A stretch of DNA of 64,000 bases from Fasciola hepatica (lineage: Eukaryota > Platyhelminthes > Trematoda > Plagiorchiida > Fasciolidae): NCBI GenBank assembly GCA_948099385.1, contig CANUEZ040000207.1, positions 2,651,001 through 2,715,000 on the forward strand, given 5' to 3'. This document shows, piece after piece, positions 12,550 through 25,117 of this stretch; the first letter of the stretch is position 1; each line of letters opens with the position of its first letter. Below the pieces are notes generated by a model. The model saw nothing but the letters and a program-made list of their open reading frames with translations. It did not search any database and was not told where the DNA came from. A program made the translations under genes and the position numbers.

Positions 12550-13750
12550 TTGCTTGAGCATTCGATTACCAAGGATAACAAATTTCGCTATTCTCGTAGA
12601 ATCATATTTCATTTGATCAATCTCCTTCAACTGGATTTTTAGTAGTGTCTACATATATGCAACCGGTCTATCCCATGCAATGGTTCTAGAAGAAGAAACG
12701 CACATTAACTTGCAAATCTTTCCTGATAAGCTATCGATGAGTAAGTCATTGCTGGTCAATAGAATTTTGTCTAATCTCAACCGGTAACTCTATGCCTTCA
12801 GATAAACAAAGTTATATTCGTGGTGCTTCAAACGTCTAACGACCGCATATATTTACACGTAAAACCGGTAAATACTGAGCCCTGTCACCCCTGATTTTCA
12901 CATGGGAAACACTTTTGTTGGAATTCTGGTGCGGATTTGGAACATTTTGCGAATCATTACAGTCTTTCGTTTTGCCACAACAAGAAGGACATGTTGGACA
13001 AAGCAATCGATTGATTTTATATTCTCTCAATCGGCTGCCAACACTCACAAAAACAATCGCATGATGTACACCCAACGCCATAGAGTTGTGATACAAGTGA
13101 TTAGTATAGAGATAAAGTAGGAATATCAGAGGAATTATCGATCTAAGAAGCTGCACTCGACTATACTCGAACAGGACCGTTGGAAATATATCAAAACTCG
13201 GTGAATCCTGAAGATCTTAGACTTGGTTTTCATCGTGTATATCCATCTTAACCGGCTAACCTATTAAAACAGATCATGAAACGAGTGCTGAAGTATTTGT
13301 AGGGAGCTAACACTGTAGGCCAGCTAAACTATCCTAAATTGCTCCGTCCAGTCATCGAGACGACACTGCTGATTGTGAATTAGCGAAACGTCAGGTTCAT
13401 ACATCGCTTAAATCACAACTAATGGCTCCCTGCATGTGACACGAATGAGGTAGAATAGCTTGCGGGGAACTCCCATCCACGATGCACGTTGTGACCAACG
13501 GTATTCGTGATCACCGTGTAGATTTGCAATCAGTGCTTCAATATACTTCCTTCCAGCCAGGATTCACTCGTCTGCCTTCAGCTTTCTATGACACGTTTTC
13601 GCAGCAATACACCACATTCAAATAATCGGCATTTCGATAAGGATGAAGTGACTTTCCACCTTAACTACACTACCTATTTATTTCATACCACACACACACA
13701 CATACAGTGGAAGGATTTTATTAAGGTTTCTCATTTAGTACTACTTTGTG
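12550..13750. other. non-coding stretch with a small CA repeat
   Basis: No domain, exon or mobile element recognised. A short (CA)n tract lies at about 13688-13704. Confidence 0.4.
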
Positions 13751-13754
13751 TGAC

Positions 13755-13935
13755 TGACTGACGGCCGGCATAGTGGACTTTCAACTATTCTGTCCGTGGT
13801 TAGAATCTTGCTCCCACCGATGGTCCTATTCTCCATTTGGTAGCCTCGAGTTAACCTCAACCCCTTCTTGAAATTGTGTACCATTATTATGCGATACCGT
13901 GAGGTGGATAGAAAGACACAACTATGAAAAAGATG
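13755..13935 (+). mobile_element. possible tRNA-derived SINE
   Basis: An A-box-like block (CGGCATAGTGGA, near 13764) and a B-box-like block (GTGGTTAGAATCTTG, near 13796) are spaced roughly as in a pol III promoter. A short AT-rich body follows, ending near 13935. Anticodon-arm pairing is poor, so a functional tRNA is unlikely. No second copy was found in the window. Confidence 0.4.
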
Positions 13936-14740
13936 CAATTTGAAAACTGTACGTGTTAGTCACATCACTTGTGTTTTTCTCCAGAAAGGTATTCGCCATT
14001 TGACCTTAGTTGCTATGAGATCTGAAAAGCCTCACAAAAGTGATGTGTTACCAAGTAGCGTACGAGTCTGAGTTCTAGACTCCAAAACACTCCACTTGTT
14101 TCTATAGGATTAAACATCAATAATATGGACTTGGCCGAAGTAATTCGGCTTGCGAGTCATTATATTGTACGAAAACATGCCACTATCGACTGACAATAGG
14201 CTCTATCGTAAATGATCACAACCCCAATCAGTTCTCTCAGTTTACCCAATACTTTAAACAACTATTGTTTGCACTTTAAATTTGTATTATATCCATGCTT
14301 TGATTTCGATATTCACTACAGCCCGCTCATTCATGGATCCAATGATGTAAATTGGTCGTTCTCATGACAACCCGTTCACCAAGGAACAATCTTCCACGAT
14401 TTTTCTAACATAGCAATCGAAATTCGCTTCATTGATTCAGACGACCTAACGATTTGCGGTCTCAAAATTTACCAGTTTTCTAGCCTTAGATTTATACTGA
14501 CTTTTGTTTGTTTCATTATTCAAACGAACAATTACTGGACTCACTGATTTACTGGTTATCAACCTCCCATCTAAGTTTCGACTGATGGTGCAAACACTGA
14601 CAGCTTTTTCGTAGCATCCACTAATCCGCATTATTATTTCATCCACCATGATTGGTATATCTCTAGATCTCCATTTAAAAATTTCATCTAATTAAAAATT
14701 CAAAAAAGCATTCTGTCTCTTCCTCTGTGAAGTTCGGAGT
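13935..14740. other. non-coding stretch, nothing recognised
   Basis: Short frames only; no repeat partner and no promoter motif was identified by eye. Confidence 0.4.
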
Positions 14741-15075
14741 CAAATCAACTGACCCCAGAATGGCCTTTTTTACTGTGTCTGTTGCACAACTTCGTAATTT
14801 AGATCATTCTCTCCAGAGCGGCAAATACAGACGCGAGATAGATGATAGATCATTTCTAGATCACACTTCCACCGAGTGTCATATTATATGCACAGGATGA
14901 GCACAAGCCTGCAAAGAATTCATCACACTAAGAGAGAACGGGACCCACAAACCGAAATGCACACACAAAATGTGCATGCACTCCCCCCATAGATTCAACT
15001 TTCGTCTTACTTAGGCGTGAAATCTCTTGTGCACTGAAATAATCATTCATTCGTATTTTCCTACATTTCTATGCA
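14740..15075 (-). repeat. partial copy of the arm repeat (inverted)
   Basis: In plus orientation this matches about 18500-18840 of the right arm. Landmarks are the TTGCACAACTT..GATCATTCTCTCCAGA block near 14785, GCAAATACAGACGC near 14821, and AACTTTCGTCTTACTTAGGC near 14998. It is strongly diverged with several indels, so it is an older copy than the two main arms. Confidence 0.7.
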
Positions 15076-17310
15076 TTTTGGCATTCTTTCGCCTGATTCC
15101 TTTAGATTCTTTTCTGTAGCATTCAAACTCTTTTGTTCCATCTTCTGATCGAACAATGGTTGGCATAAAATAGACTGTGTATCTAGGTTGCATTGAACTC
15201 CACTCAGTAAGCTGAATGATTTTGTTGTGGTCCACACAAATGATTTCTTCGGGAACCTGTCATTCGTATCTGATTTCTTCGAGTAGAGTACTTACGTAGG
15301 GTCCGTTGAGATAGACTGCTCCTTCTTTGATTTACTGGTTGGACAGTTTTATTACAAACTTATCATTCTGATCTTATGCTCTTCCTTTCATTCTACGGAA
15401 GTCTTTCACCTTCTTTGAATTGAAACGATCTGTACACGTCATAATCCTTGATCGTTGACATGTTTCGTAACATACATTTAATTATTATCACAATGTATAA
15501 ACACGTCAGGGTTGTTAAATCAATTAAAATTGGAAAACGTCTATCAGGCCTTTCAGTGAATGACTTTTGGGACTCGTAATGCTGGACAACATGTAGCTTT
15601 TGGACTGGGTGCTTTATTAGTCCGAGGCGACAACTTATACTAGACTTTCTAGTATCAGATAATTGTCGGAGTTTCTCACGGCTGGCTAGCCTCAAAGGAT
15701 ATGGAAGTAAAGCGGCTTATTCATGAACAAACAGTCTAGACAAGCACCATCTCTGATGGGGGAAAAACAGTGTTATGGAGAGACATTAGACTTTGGAATG
15801 TCAAATCGGATCTGTTCAGCTCATCAACCACAGTAAACAGTGAGGCTTCGATCTGCTCGTTTGGCGTAAAATGGAGTGAATTCAGGAATTTTATTACATC
15901 CATTGATTTAAAGTCTTGGGCGACATGCAGATTAGATAAGACAAAGGAAAATCTTCTAGCATGTTTCGCATTTAGTAGTTTGACAGCAACATTTTGTGTC
16001 TTGCCGGTGAATATGCATGATAATGAACGACTCCAAATACGTCGTACTTCCTTCGGGTTTTCTTACTGGTTTTTGTCCAGCCTATGGCTGGTGATTCCAC
16101 CAAGCTTTAATAAATCATCATCCATCATCGAATAAAGCCATGATTTTGAAATTAAACAATACCACAGTTAGCGAGCACTCAAAAGACTCCAGTAAGTAAC
16201 CGATTTAGGAAATTTTCCATGTGACAGAACGGACGTAAGGTGACAGGACCAATGGGACACACATTGATATAATACTCCTCTTCGAGAAACCAAACTTCCA
16301 TCCAGTTCGATATCCACAAATTCTTCCAGCTGCATGTTGCTTCAATCCTTCCGCTTTTTTACTCACAGAATGAGACAAATGACTCTGTTCATAGTTTATA
16401 CTAGGCCTAGCAATATTTCGAACAATATTCAAAACATGCACGTTATAGTAAGGCAACAAGGACAGAGTGTTGTTATGGAAAAGAAAAGCAATTCCGTGAA
16501 AAACCGTGAAACAAATATGCGAAAGCAATAAGGAGCACAAAATAGCACTGCCAGATTCAAAGGCCCCACCGTTGATATATCATATTATTAGGATCCTTTC
16601 AAACAATATACCTGGTTTCTTGGGATATTTGGCGGACAAACTAAATTGTGAACTAAGAATAATGACCAGTGGTTGGTTAGTCTGTGTCGCATAATTGAGT
16701 TAGTGCTGCAAATGCCTTCAGTCAGTTGATGTCAAACCAGCATACATAACGCTTTTGAATAAAAGTTTTCCAAATTTCGTACGGAACGAACGCACCTTAT
16801 CTTAGCGGAATCCCTCGGAAGACATTCCGCTCAATCCTAATCTCAGTTTGGAGGTAAAAATATTGTAAGGGGTCAGTGCCCCAGAATTGTTCTGGATTTT
16901 GGAATAAAGGAGAATATCGAAAAGTGATCCATTTGCCAATCATAGGCTCTTGAATTATGTTTCATTAGGCCCCCGAATAACCAGCTTGTGCGTGTGTCCC
17001 AGTTTTTCACCAAACTCAAAGAAGTAGAGGAAAATTCCAGGAGGTGTTGTGATCAAACTGTTTTGTCAATGGATCCTTTCAGATGGCATTCTCTATATAG
17101 AGAGATAGTGAGCTAAAGATAACTTGGAGAGATCTCGGCGGGTTTGAGGGCGTCATTTTCATGTACGCCTAATGTGAAAAGATGGACTTCTTAACAATAA
17201 AAGCGACCGATTTGGTACTCTCAATCGTGTGACGTCCGTGAGTAACGCATTGCGCTGAGATGTCCACCTCAAGAGGAATAGTTCACTATCTTGAGTTGAT
17301 ATTTATAGGC
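15075..17310. other. non-coding stretch with an unassigned 121-codon frame
   Basis: The segment 15655-15785 resembles 6270-6405 in the same orientation (TGTCGGAGTTTC..CGGCT, then GCGGCTTATTC). This extends the repeat family beyond the arm itself. The frame at 15770-16135 (plus, 121 codons) lacks a recognisable domain or flanking splice sites. Nothing else can be supported. Confidence 0.4.
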
Positions 17311-17315
17311 GAGTA

Positions 17316-17624
17316 ATGCCATTCGCTTACCTGGGAGTTTCGAACAAGATTGCTTACGGTGGTAAATCCAAGGTCACGATGATTTCTGGTTTCGTCATCA
17401 AGTTCAATGCTGAATCACTAGACGACCATCTGTTATCAGGTTCAAACTCAGTTGCCCCATTGACTGGGTTTCCGATTGCACTGTCTGCTGATAATGAGAG
17501 TATATACAGAGTATATACAACGGTGATGAATGGTGTATGCGTTGACTGCTTGATAACTTTCGTATTGAACGAAGTGGAGACAGTCGCTTTGATTGACGAA
17601 GCATGTGGTTCTGCTGAACCGTGA
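17316..17624 (+). other. open frame of 102 codons inside a diverged inverted repeat
   Basis: Part of this sequence is related to the reverse complement of about 21521-21793. Both share GGTGGTAAATCCAA and TTATCAGGTTCA blocks, and the peptides share an LLSGS..(x)LTG core. The two lie in inverted orientation near the outer ends of the right arm. No protein family was recognised and no start context or splice sites support expression. It is most likely a decayed repeat rather than a gene. Confidence 0.3.
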
Positions 17625-19262
17625 TGGATATAAGTTAACAAAGCGGGTAGGTAAAAATTGAACGTGTTGCTCTCATGACGCAACCAGAACAAAGTGAGAT
17701 TTTCAGTTGCGCCAGGACAACGGTGAGGACTGAATGAAATTTGGATACATTTGTTCTATTATAACCGCACTACAAAACTCGTTTCCCAATGGTAGCCTCG
17801 AAGTCAGTGTGTTAGCCCAATGTGATTTCACATTCTGTGGCCACTTCGCCCACCTGGAACGCGCAGAGCTGCTAGAGATGCCTGCTTCCATTTACTGGTC
17901 ATGTTATTGGTCATTCTTCGATCAACAGGTTCGGTCGTGTGAAAGTTATTGTATTCCTTTGCTCTGGTCACAACAAGATAGTGTCCACGTGCGTAATTTG
18001 AGATGCACGATGTAGCGCAAAGCGCAGACTAAGGGCTCACGGTGTGGTCACCTATGCAAAATGGGTAATGTTGAGTGATGCACCCGGTATTCAGACAAAT
18101 CAAGAGGAAATCTCAAATAGCCAATCGTGTGGCATTTCCGAATAGTTTTGATATAGTTCGAGATGAAGTAGGAGGTGTTGTAGTAGGTTTTGGGAAAATG
18201 TGTGTCTGTTTTGGGGGTTCGGTTGAAAAATGACGCAGAGGGATATGGCTTGTCCCATTGAGATGCCCATCGACTGTTCAATGGATGAGAACGTGCGGAA
18301 ACTACTGCACGTGGTTGTGAGCATCTTTAGAATAATCGATCAGAGTTTGTTCCAATTTGCTCACTGTATATGGAGATATTTTGAGCTTTTTCCCCCTAAT
18401 TGCAAGACTGAGCACCACGAGGTAGCGTGAGAACTGATTTATATTTTGTTCATGTGGACTTAAAATTGAAGATCATTTATTCAGTGTCTGATGATGAGAT
18501 TGATGTCACCGGTTTGGTTTTCTTTTGGTGAATTTTTTCATTGTGTCTGTTGTACAACTTTGCAGTTTGGATCATTCTCTCCAGAGGCAAATACAGACGC
18601 TGAATGGATGATGGGACAGTTCTCGATCAGACTACCACGGATTATGACGTTGTGTGCTAGAAATACACGAGAACATACAGAGTAGAACATACAAATACAA
18701 AACGTGATCCACAATCAGTAATGCACACACAAAATCTGCATATACTTCTCCCATACATACAACTTTCGTCTTACTTAGGCTTGAAATCTCTCGTGCACTG
18801 ACATACTCATTCATTCAAAATTTGTCACATTTCAGCACATTTTAGCACCTGTTCACGTCATCACTTGAATTTCTATTCTGCGGATTGCGTGCCCATTATA
18901 GTTCTTCACTTCAATTTGTTCTCAGTTGAGTGCTTCATTTCATCCTGATTTTCTCATCCTATTCACAAGATGAGCAAAACAGCAACAAGAAAAGTCAGAA
19001 ACAAAGGTCGTTCACAAACTTTCGACATCGTAGGTTCAGAATTCCCACACACGAAAGAGAAGTGTACTACAAAGTAGCTATGTGTAATGATCAATGACCC
19101 ATATGTCGTTATTTCTTTCATACACACACGCTTATACAGACACACACACACAAACACACAGAAACACCGAGCGAGAAAGAGGTGGAACGAGGTAAGCAAA
19201 TAGAAAAAGGGGCTGAGCTTTCGAGTGGAATCTGACTTGTGAAAACCGATAAAAATATCACC

Positions 19263-19360
19263 AGATGGTCGCACGAAGATGACACTTTGAACACACTGAT
19301 GATAAAGTGGCACAATGGCTTGTACCTGGACAACCGACATCCGAGAATCTTCCGAAATTG
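19263..19360 (+). pseudogene. VAL (CAP/SCP-TAPS) first-exon remnant, frameshifted
   Basis: The plus strand encodes EDDTLNTLMIKWHN, identical to the VAL exon at 3612-3821. The bases for EARRRISEC are replaced by two bases, a net loss of 25 that breaks the frame. The original frame resumes after the break as LVPGQPTSENLPKL, directly followed by GTACAT in place of the donor GTATGT. The signal peptide is not preserved upstream. The copy therefore cannot make a VAL protein. It sits at the matching place in the right arm of the inverted duplication, in the matching orientation, so it arose with the arm. Confidence 0.8.
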
Positions 19361-19399
19361 GTACATTATTTTATTCCATTATACCATTTATTGTGAGTA

Positions 19400-20950
19400 A
19401 TGTTTTGGTATCATTTTCACCTCAAGTCATCCACTGACCGAGAATCTTTAATGGAAAATCTTCCTGGCTCTTGATCATCTGGTGTTGTTTTCCGTCACAT
19501 ATGGAAGCAGATGCAAGTGTTCACTTGTTTGTGTGTGTTCTCTCTGAGCTAGTGCAATAAGTTGAAACAATTTATTTTTGAAAGAGTCGAGAGAGCTTCC
19601 TCAACATGTCTTGGAAACGATGTCATTGCACACCGAATTCGAAGTGAAGATCACACTGTCCATCAGCAATGTATATGATTACTGTAGCGTCATGCAATGG
19701 GTCGCAGATGATCAAGACAAGTAATGGGCCCTGACTGGTCAGGAGGCGGGATGTTCAGGTGATCTGCAATCGCCTAGATTTGGATAACGGTGATGCTGGA
19801 ACTAGTTCGAACACACGGTCCCGTTGCTGTACAGATGGACTTAAATGATCCAAACGCGTTTATTAGTTGATTGTAATAATCCAACCGGGCGTTTACTGTA
19901 GTCACGTTGCTTCTTGGTAGTCCACGACAGGATCAACTGTAGTGAAATACCCGAATGCGTCCAGTTAGGAATGTGATGACACGGCCAATCTAGTTGGCAC
20001 CACAGAAAAACAAGATTTTCATCAAATTGTTTTTGTTTTCACTGATGGCCATGAGCAATTTGGGTTCTAATTACAATCTATATACGGACAAGTAGCATAT
20101 CAAACATTGTCGAATAAGGCCATAAAAGTAAAACCATTTTACTGAGACTATCTCCTTGATTTTTGCGAGTTATTTGTCGATTGAGAGCCGAACACACTCC
20201 TGGAATTCTGTTAGTCACTCAAAGAACAATGGTTTTGCTATGCTGCATTGGAATGACGCTTTGGTATATAGAACAATCTTGCAGTTCACAGGCCTTCCTT
20301 ATTCTTATGAAGGGCGCTCCGTCTGACGAAGTCGGGTTTATTATAATTCCACAATTATCCGTCAGTGTGTTTTGAGAGATACACCACTGGTTTACTCAGT
20401 AAGTAGCACACACTCCACTATGCGGTGAATTCCTAATCGCAACATCCCATCGAGACGATGAGAACGAAATTACCTCTAAGATTGTAGTGTTACATGAGTG
20501 CTTCTAAATAGTCTAACTAACACCTATTGTTCATCACGAAAATGTCTGCAATCGGGTTGATCAACTCAATTTTTTTGTTTCCTTGGGACTGCTTTGGCCT
20601 TGTGCAGTGAAACTGATGGCATAGTAAATCTAATCGGAAGGAAAAAATATCCGGTTCACAAGGGTATCTCAACACCAATCCATATCCCATTCAGATAACT
20701 AGCACTTCCGGTAAAGTGTGCAATATCTGTACATCATTGCCCTTAGCGATATTACTTTTGAACGCTCTCGCTTGATACATGAAGCTGACTGGGTCCTTAA
20801 GTCGATGAATGAGTACAGATTATGATAAGTGGTAACTCATGCTTAAAGTTACTTTACGTCTGTCGTTTTTAAGTCGTTCTGGATGCGTGTGTCCAAGTGT
20901 CTTTTTGTGTACATGTCTGTAACAATGTAGGATACAAGCTGTGGATGGTT
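19400..20950. other. 1.4-1.5 kb present only in the right arm
   Basis: The left arm has only about 170 bases between the VAL exon end (3612) and the outer homologous block (3430), whereas the right arm has about 1.55 kb. The extra DNA has no recognisable reading frame, terminal repeats or target-site duplication. It could be an insertion here or a deletion in the left arm. Confidence 0.5.
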
Positions 20951-21799
20951 CATTGAGCGGTGGAAATAATTTGCAAGTTATCTGATTACTTCGTCATTAG
21001 TTGTCAATAAATTGCTGACCAGTGATGCATGTCTGATCACAGGGATCTATAAGCTTCTGTTGACGTTGTGGTTGTTATTATTCTTTACAAATTATTACAT
21101 ATAAGAGGAGATCTTTTGAACTCGTTACTGAAATGCACCAAATACGTCGTATTTCATGGAAATCTCCACTGTCAAAAGTGATGATGTTTTTCTATTTGCA
21201 ACCTCTCCCAATAAGATCTCGCACACAAGATAACTTAGACCTACACAGGTGATGTGCGAAAATTAGATAACTGCTGGATCTTAGAATTACCTCCCTGTTC
21301 ATTTTACGGTAATGGTCAAATTCACATAGTGAATTGATCTCTTTGTTTCTGAAAGGTATATGACCAGCAATTGGCCGAACAAGTGCAGCGGTGGGCAAAT
21401 AATTGCACATCCGGCCATGATGGCCGGGGAGATAGAGAACACCCGAAAGGTAAATACGTTGGACAAAACTGGGCAGGCGATCATTAGTACAAAATGTGAG
21501 ATTGGGACCGAGCGTTTTCGTTACCCATTAAGATCTTGACCTGTCGCATTCTTGTCACGTTCCGTCGAATTCAAGTGTTGAGTCAATTTTAGGTACTGAA
21601 CCTGTACAAACATATCCCGAATAATGGAAGTGAGTACAACGAATTTCTGCCTTGTCTGTGATGGGAGCCCGGTCAGACTAACAGCTGCGTGTGAACCTGA
21701 TAACAAGTGCTGGTTTACTGATTTATCATTAACTTTGTTAGTGCATCCAAAAAGCACTCTGATGATTGCCGGATTCTTTGGATTTACCACCACGTGATG

Positions 21800-24380
21800 T
21801 GGCTGATATCAACATGAGCAATATCGCTAAAAACTTCAAAACACACGAATCGCATAACTAGTCTACAAATGTCAATTTAGAACAGCGGTGTTTGTCCTGT
21901 CGAAGTCGACATCCCAGTGCAATTGGCTACTGAGAGACATGAAGCAGTTGTGAGTATCAAAGCGGTTACGCTTTGTAACTCCCTTATCGAGTTAGTTGAG
22001 TGACGCGCAGTGAACAAAGCGAACTCAATCAGAATCAACCAGCAACGATTCAAGTTTAAAAGCAGCGCAGGCGAACGCGACTAACGCAGATCATGTAACG
22101 TTTTTTGCGATAAAATACCTGTCACTCGAAGGCTTGCAACAAAATTCAGATGAGAACGAAGGATAAAAGTGGTATCAGAATTCACGCGATATTAGGATAC
22201 GATCGGGAAAAATAATAGAAATATGACTGGATCTTCAATCACGCTTCTTTACGACATTACACACTTCCTTTGTTCCTGTATCCAATGTCCTTTTAAGGTA
22301 TTTTTATATCTAACAAATTATCCAGCTCTGAATTCTGAAACGGCAGGGTAATTCGGGATGTCCTTCAACTGATTCTAATTAGACAGATTGCCTTTGTTTG
22401 GTATATCATCTTTTGAGTCACTAAAACGCTGTTTTTCCTTTACACCACCTAACTCAGTACATCCCGCCAAGCCGACTGTTACCACAGGAACATCAATTCC
22501 GGTATCCAACAAAGCATTATTCACAACCGATTTCCTAGGTCGTTCGATCTCTACCGGAATAATTCACGTGCACGCACCACGATCCATAGAAAACATTTAG
22601 CAAGATGTATACGTAACACAGTTGACAGGTGACAGGTTTTTGATGCCGTAGCCGATGATGACGAAACATGCAGATCTTCTTCTTGCGTGATTTTCGAAAA
22701 TCACATTGATCGGCGCGATGCTCAGAACGTAAGTGAAACGCAGCTTGTTGGCAGACAATAAACATTAAAGTTGTTGTATGGTTAGGAATTGAAACTCCGG
22801 TTAACTCTCGCAGAATTTCTCACACATGGTGTTATCTGAAACGGCAGCATTGAATTTCTGAAACGTCGCACGTTATTTTCTAGAAATGTCGAGACCTGAT
22901 TGTCGAATTCCCAGTAAATGACTATCTGAACTTCCTTACAAGATTGTCTTTGACGCAGCAAATTCGCAAGCATCTCAAAAATATTAACTCCGGATCACTC
23001 CGTTAGATTTGCTCAGAAATATATAATGCGGTAGATTTTTGAAGTTGATCCAACTGTGTGTACTGAATTGAGATCGGCAACATAATCTAATTAATTCAGA
23101 ACATCACCGAAACTGCTACCAGTCAAACATTGTCAGGAAGTATCCATGTTTGATGAAATTTTCTAATACACACTTAAAATAATGTGGTGCTTTTCGATTA
23201 GTTTCGTCACTATCCGTCTGACCCAGTCATAACCGTCTACTAATGGATACAGACGTCCATGGCAACGTCGACCTTCCCTTTACGAAAGTAATGCAGATCA
23301 GACAAGGTTGAGCATTACTTGTAATGTGCAATGCTATCTGTTCGTCGATCAGTTCAAAAATAGCATGACGAATGACAAGTGGGCAGCTTCAGGCTTCTCA
23401 ACAAATAAACCGTTCAACGTACTTTCCCATTCAACACGTAATTTCTATCCGACTTACAGATTTCTACTCACATTGGGACCTTGAAAGTGAAGTCGTAACC
23501 TTTGTTTCCATAGTAGAGAGCGTAACAGTAACGAGTTCGTCAAAACCGACTTCATCTGTTTGGTCAGTGATATCAGTAATCCCATCGAATTTTAGGGCAG
23601 CTGTTGCTCATCTCTTGACTTCAGTGATTCATCTGATTGCTTCCGGGTTCTTCCACCCCAAATGTGCCTTTTCTAATTCCAATGCATTATCACTCACCTG
23701 GAAATCACAGTATGCACATGAATACGGAACGGCATCTTTACAGGTCATACTCCAAGCTTTCTGTTCAATGCAGAGTTGCATGGGATGTGAAACGAAAGCG
23801 TGAATGTCAGAAATGTCGAAGGATTTCAAACGAATAAGCGCAAATGTCAGAAAGTGGTATAACAAAGCCACAATGGAGTAAATCAAAGTCACCTGGATGG
23901 AATCTGAGCAATCAGCAATTGTCGTCACGAAGATAAATGATATAAGTCAACGGAGGACGGTTAAATACTAATACGGCCGCCTAGAAGGGATTATCTTGAC
24001 TAGTATAGTCCAACCGATCAACTACCAGATCCCGTTTCCACGGGTTTGAAATACATTTCAAACTGTGTTTCGGTTCATATATTACACGGTATCCGAGAAT
24101 GTACAATGATGCAGCAAATCGTGAACTCATACTGGACTATGCTCATTCTTAAGAATATCGTGAGTGTAAATACACAGGAAGAAATTCAGAGCTAGATTGA
24201 ACATGTTAAAATGCGAAAGGTATTATCTTCAAAGAAAAACCGGTGAATTGGTGCGAAGAACAAACATGTTACTATGAGGGAAAGGAGAACAAGAATACCA
24301 CTAATGTGCACTTATATTACCAAAGAGTTGGAATCATAACTAGTAAAGACTACGATGGGTCATCAGCAGTAAAGTGAACG
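21800..24380. other. non-coding stretch with an unassigned 143-codon frame
   Basis: The longest frame (23372-23803, plus, 143 codons) is rich in Ser, Thr and Val and matches no family I know. The opposite strand has a 99-codon frame over the same DNA. No splice-site support and no repeat partner were found. Confidence 0.4.
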
Positions 24381-24394
24381 ACAGTAGCAGAAAC

Positions 24395-24460
24395 AAAACC
24401 TACTACTAATGCCACTACTACTACTAATAAAACTACTTCTACTGCTAACACTACCACTGA
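24395..24460. repeat. ACT/CTA trinucleotide repeat (imperfect)
   Basis: An imperfect CTACTA..ACTACT array. On the minus strand it reads as a Val/Leu-rich frame, which is an artefact of the triplet. A second array of the same triplet lies at about 24757-24810. Confidence 0.85.
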
Positions 24461-24756
24461 TATAATCCGGAAGACATGCCTAGTCAACGGGTTGTCAAGG
24501 GAAACACTCGTTTCGCTGTCACCAAAATTGACCAATTGCTACAACAATGCTCATAGGCATACCGGCGGTTCAGTCTACTTGAAGGCAGTCATTGTCCAGA
24601 AGGAGGGGTAGTCACGTGTTTTGCATGCCCTCTGGTTCCTTTGACATGGCCGCGTTCGTTAATTATCGACAAATGTATATAATTGCTTTTTGAGCAATCA
24701 GCTACTCACCTATTTAGAAAGTAGCATGCTCGCCGAGCCACAATAACACTGATGTA

Positions 24757-24810
24757 ATTTCTACTATTACTACTACTACTACCACTACTATTACTAGCAC
24801 TATTGATATC
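24757..24810. repeat. TAC/ACT trinucleotide repeat (imperfect)
   Basis: Runs of TACTACTACTACC with occasional substitutions, about 300 bases after the first triplet array. Confidence 0.85.
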
Positions 24811-25117
24811 ATTATTCACAATAGATGTGAGTTGTCATTTAGCTGATTTCCATTCATGGTCCTGGACAGTATCCTTATGAGTAAACCACAACTGAACTAG
24901 CCATTTGCTTCAAAGATATATGGTGAACCATGATCCGGTATTTCTTCGTCTGGATGAATCAATCACACAGTTCCTAATTCTTGTCTCAGATCATTGAGCT
25001 CTGTTCGTTTGATGTGCCTGAGTTTCTTTTCGCTCAAAACAGCATGATTTTTAGGCAGTGATCCACTTAATCCAGTGATACATATGCACTACATCATAAT
25101 CTTTCTCTAACAAGAAT

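Larger units (their letters stand above)
17710..21555 (-). repeat. right arm of the large inverted duplication
   Basis: Reverse-complement counterpart of 2830-5345. From its inner end outward it holds the near-identical core (about 17795-18960), a tract matching the copy at 6465-6680 (about 18960-19200), the broken VAL exon (19263-19360), about 1.4 kb absent from the left arm, and a diverged outer part (about 20950-21555). The separation between arms is about 12.4 kb. The different levels of similarity along the arm argue for gene conversion or repeated rearrangement rather than one clean duplication. Confidence 0.85.

Noticed and set aside
24350..24535. Minus-strand frame rich in Val and Leu as a membrane protein
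   Set aside because: The hydrophobic run is produced by the ACT triplet repeat.
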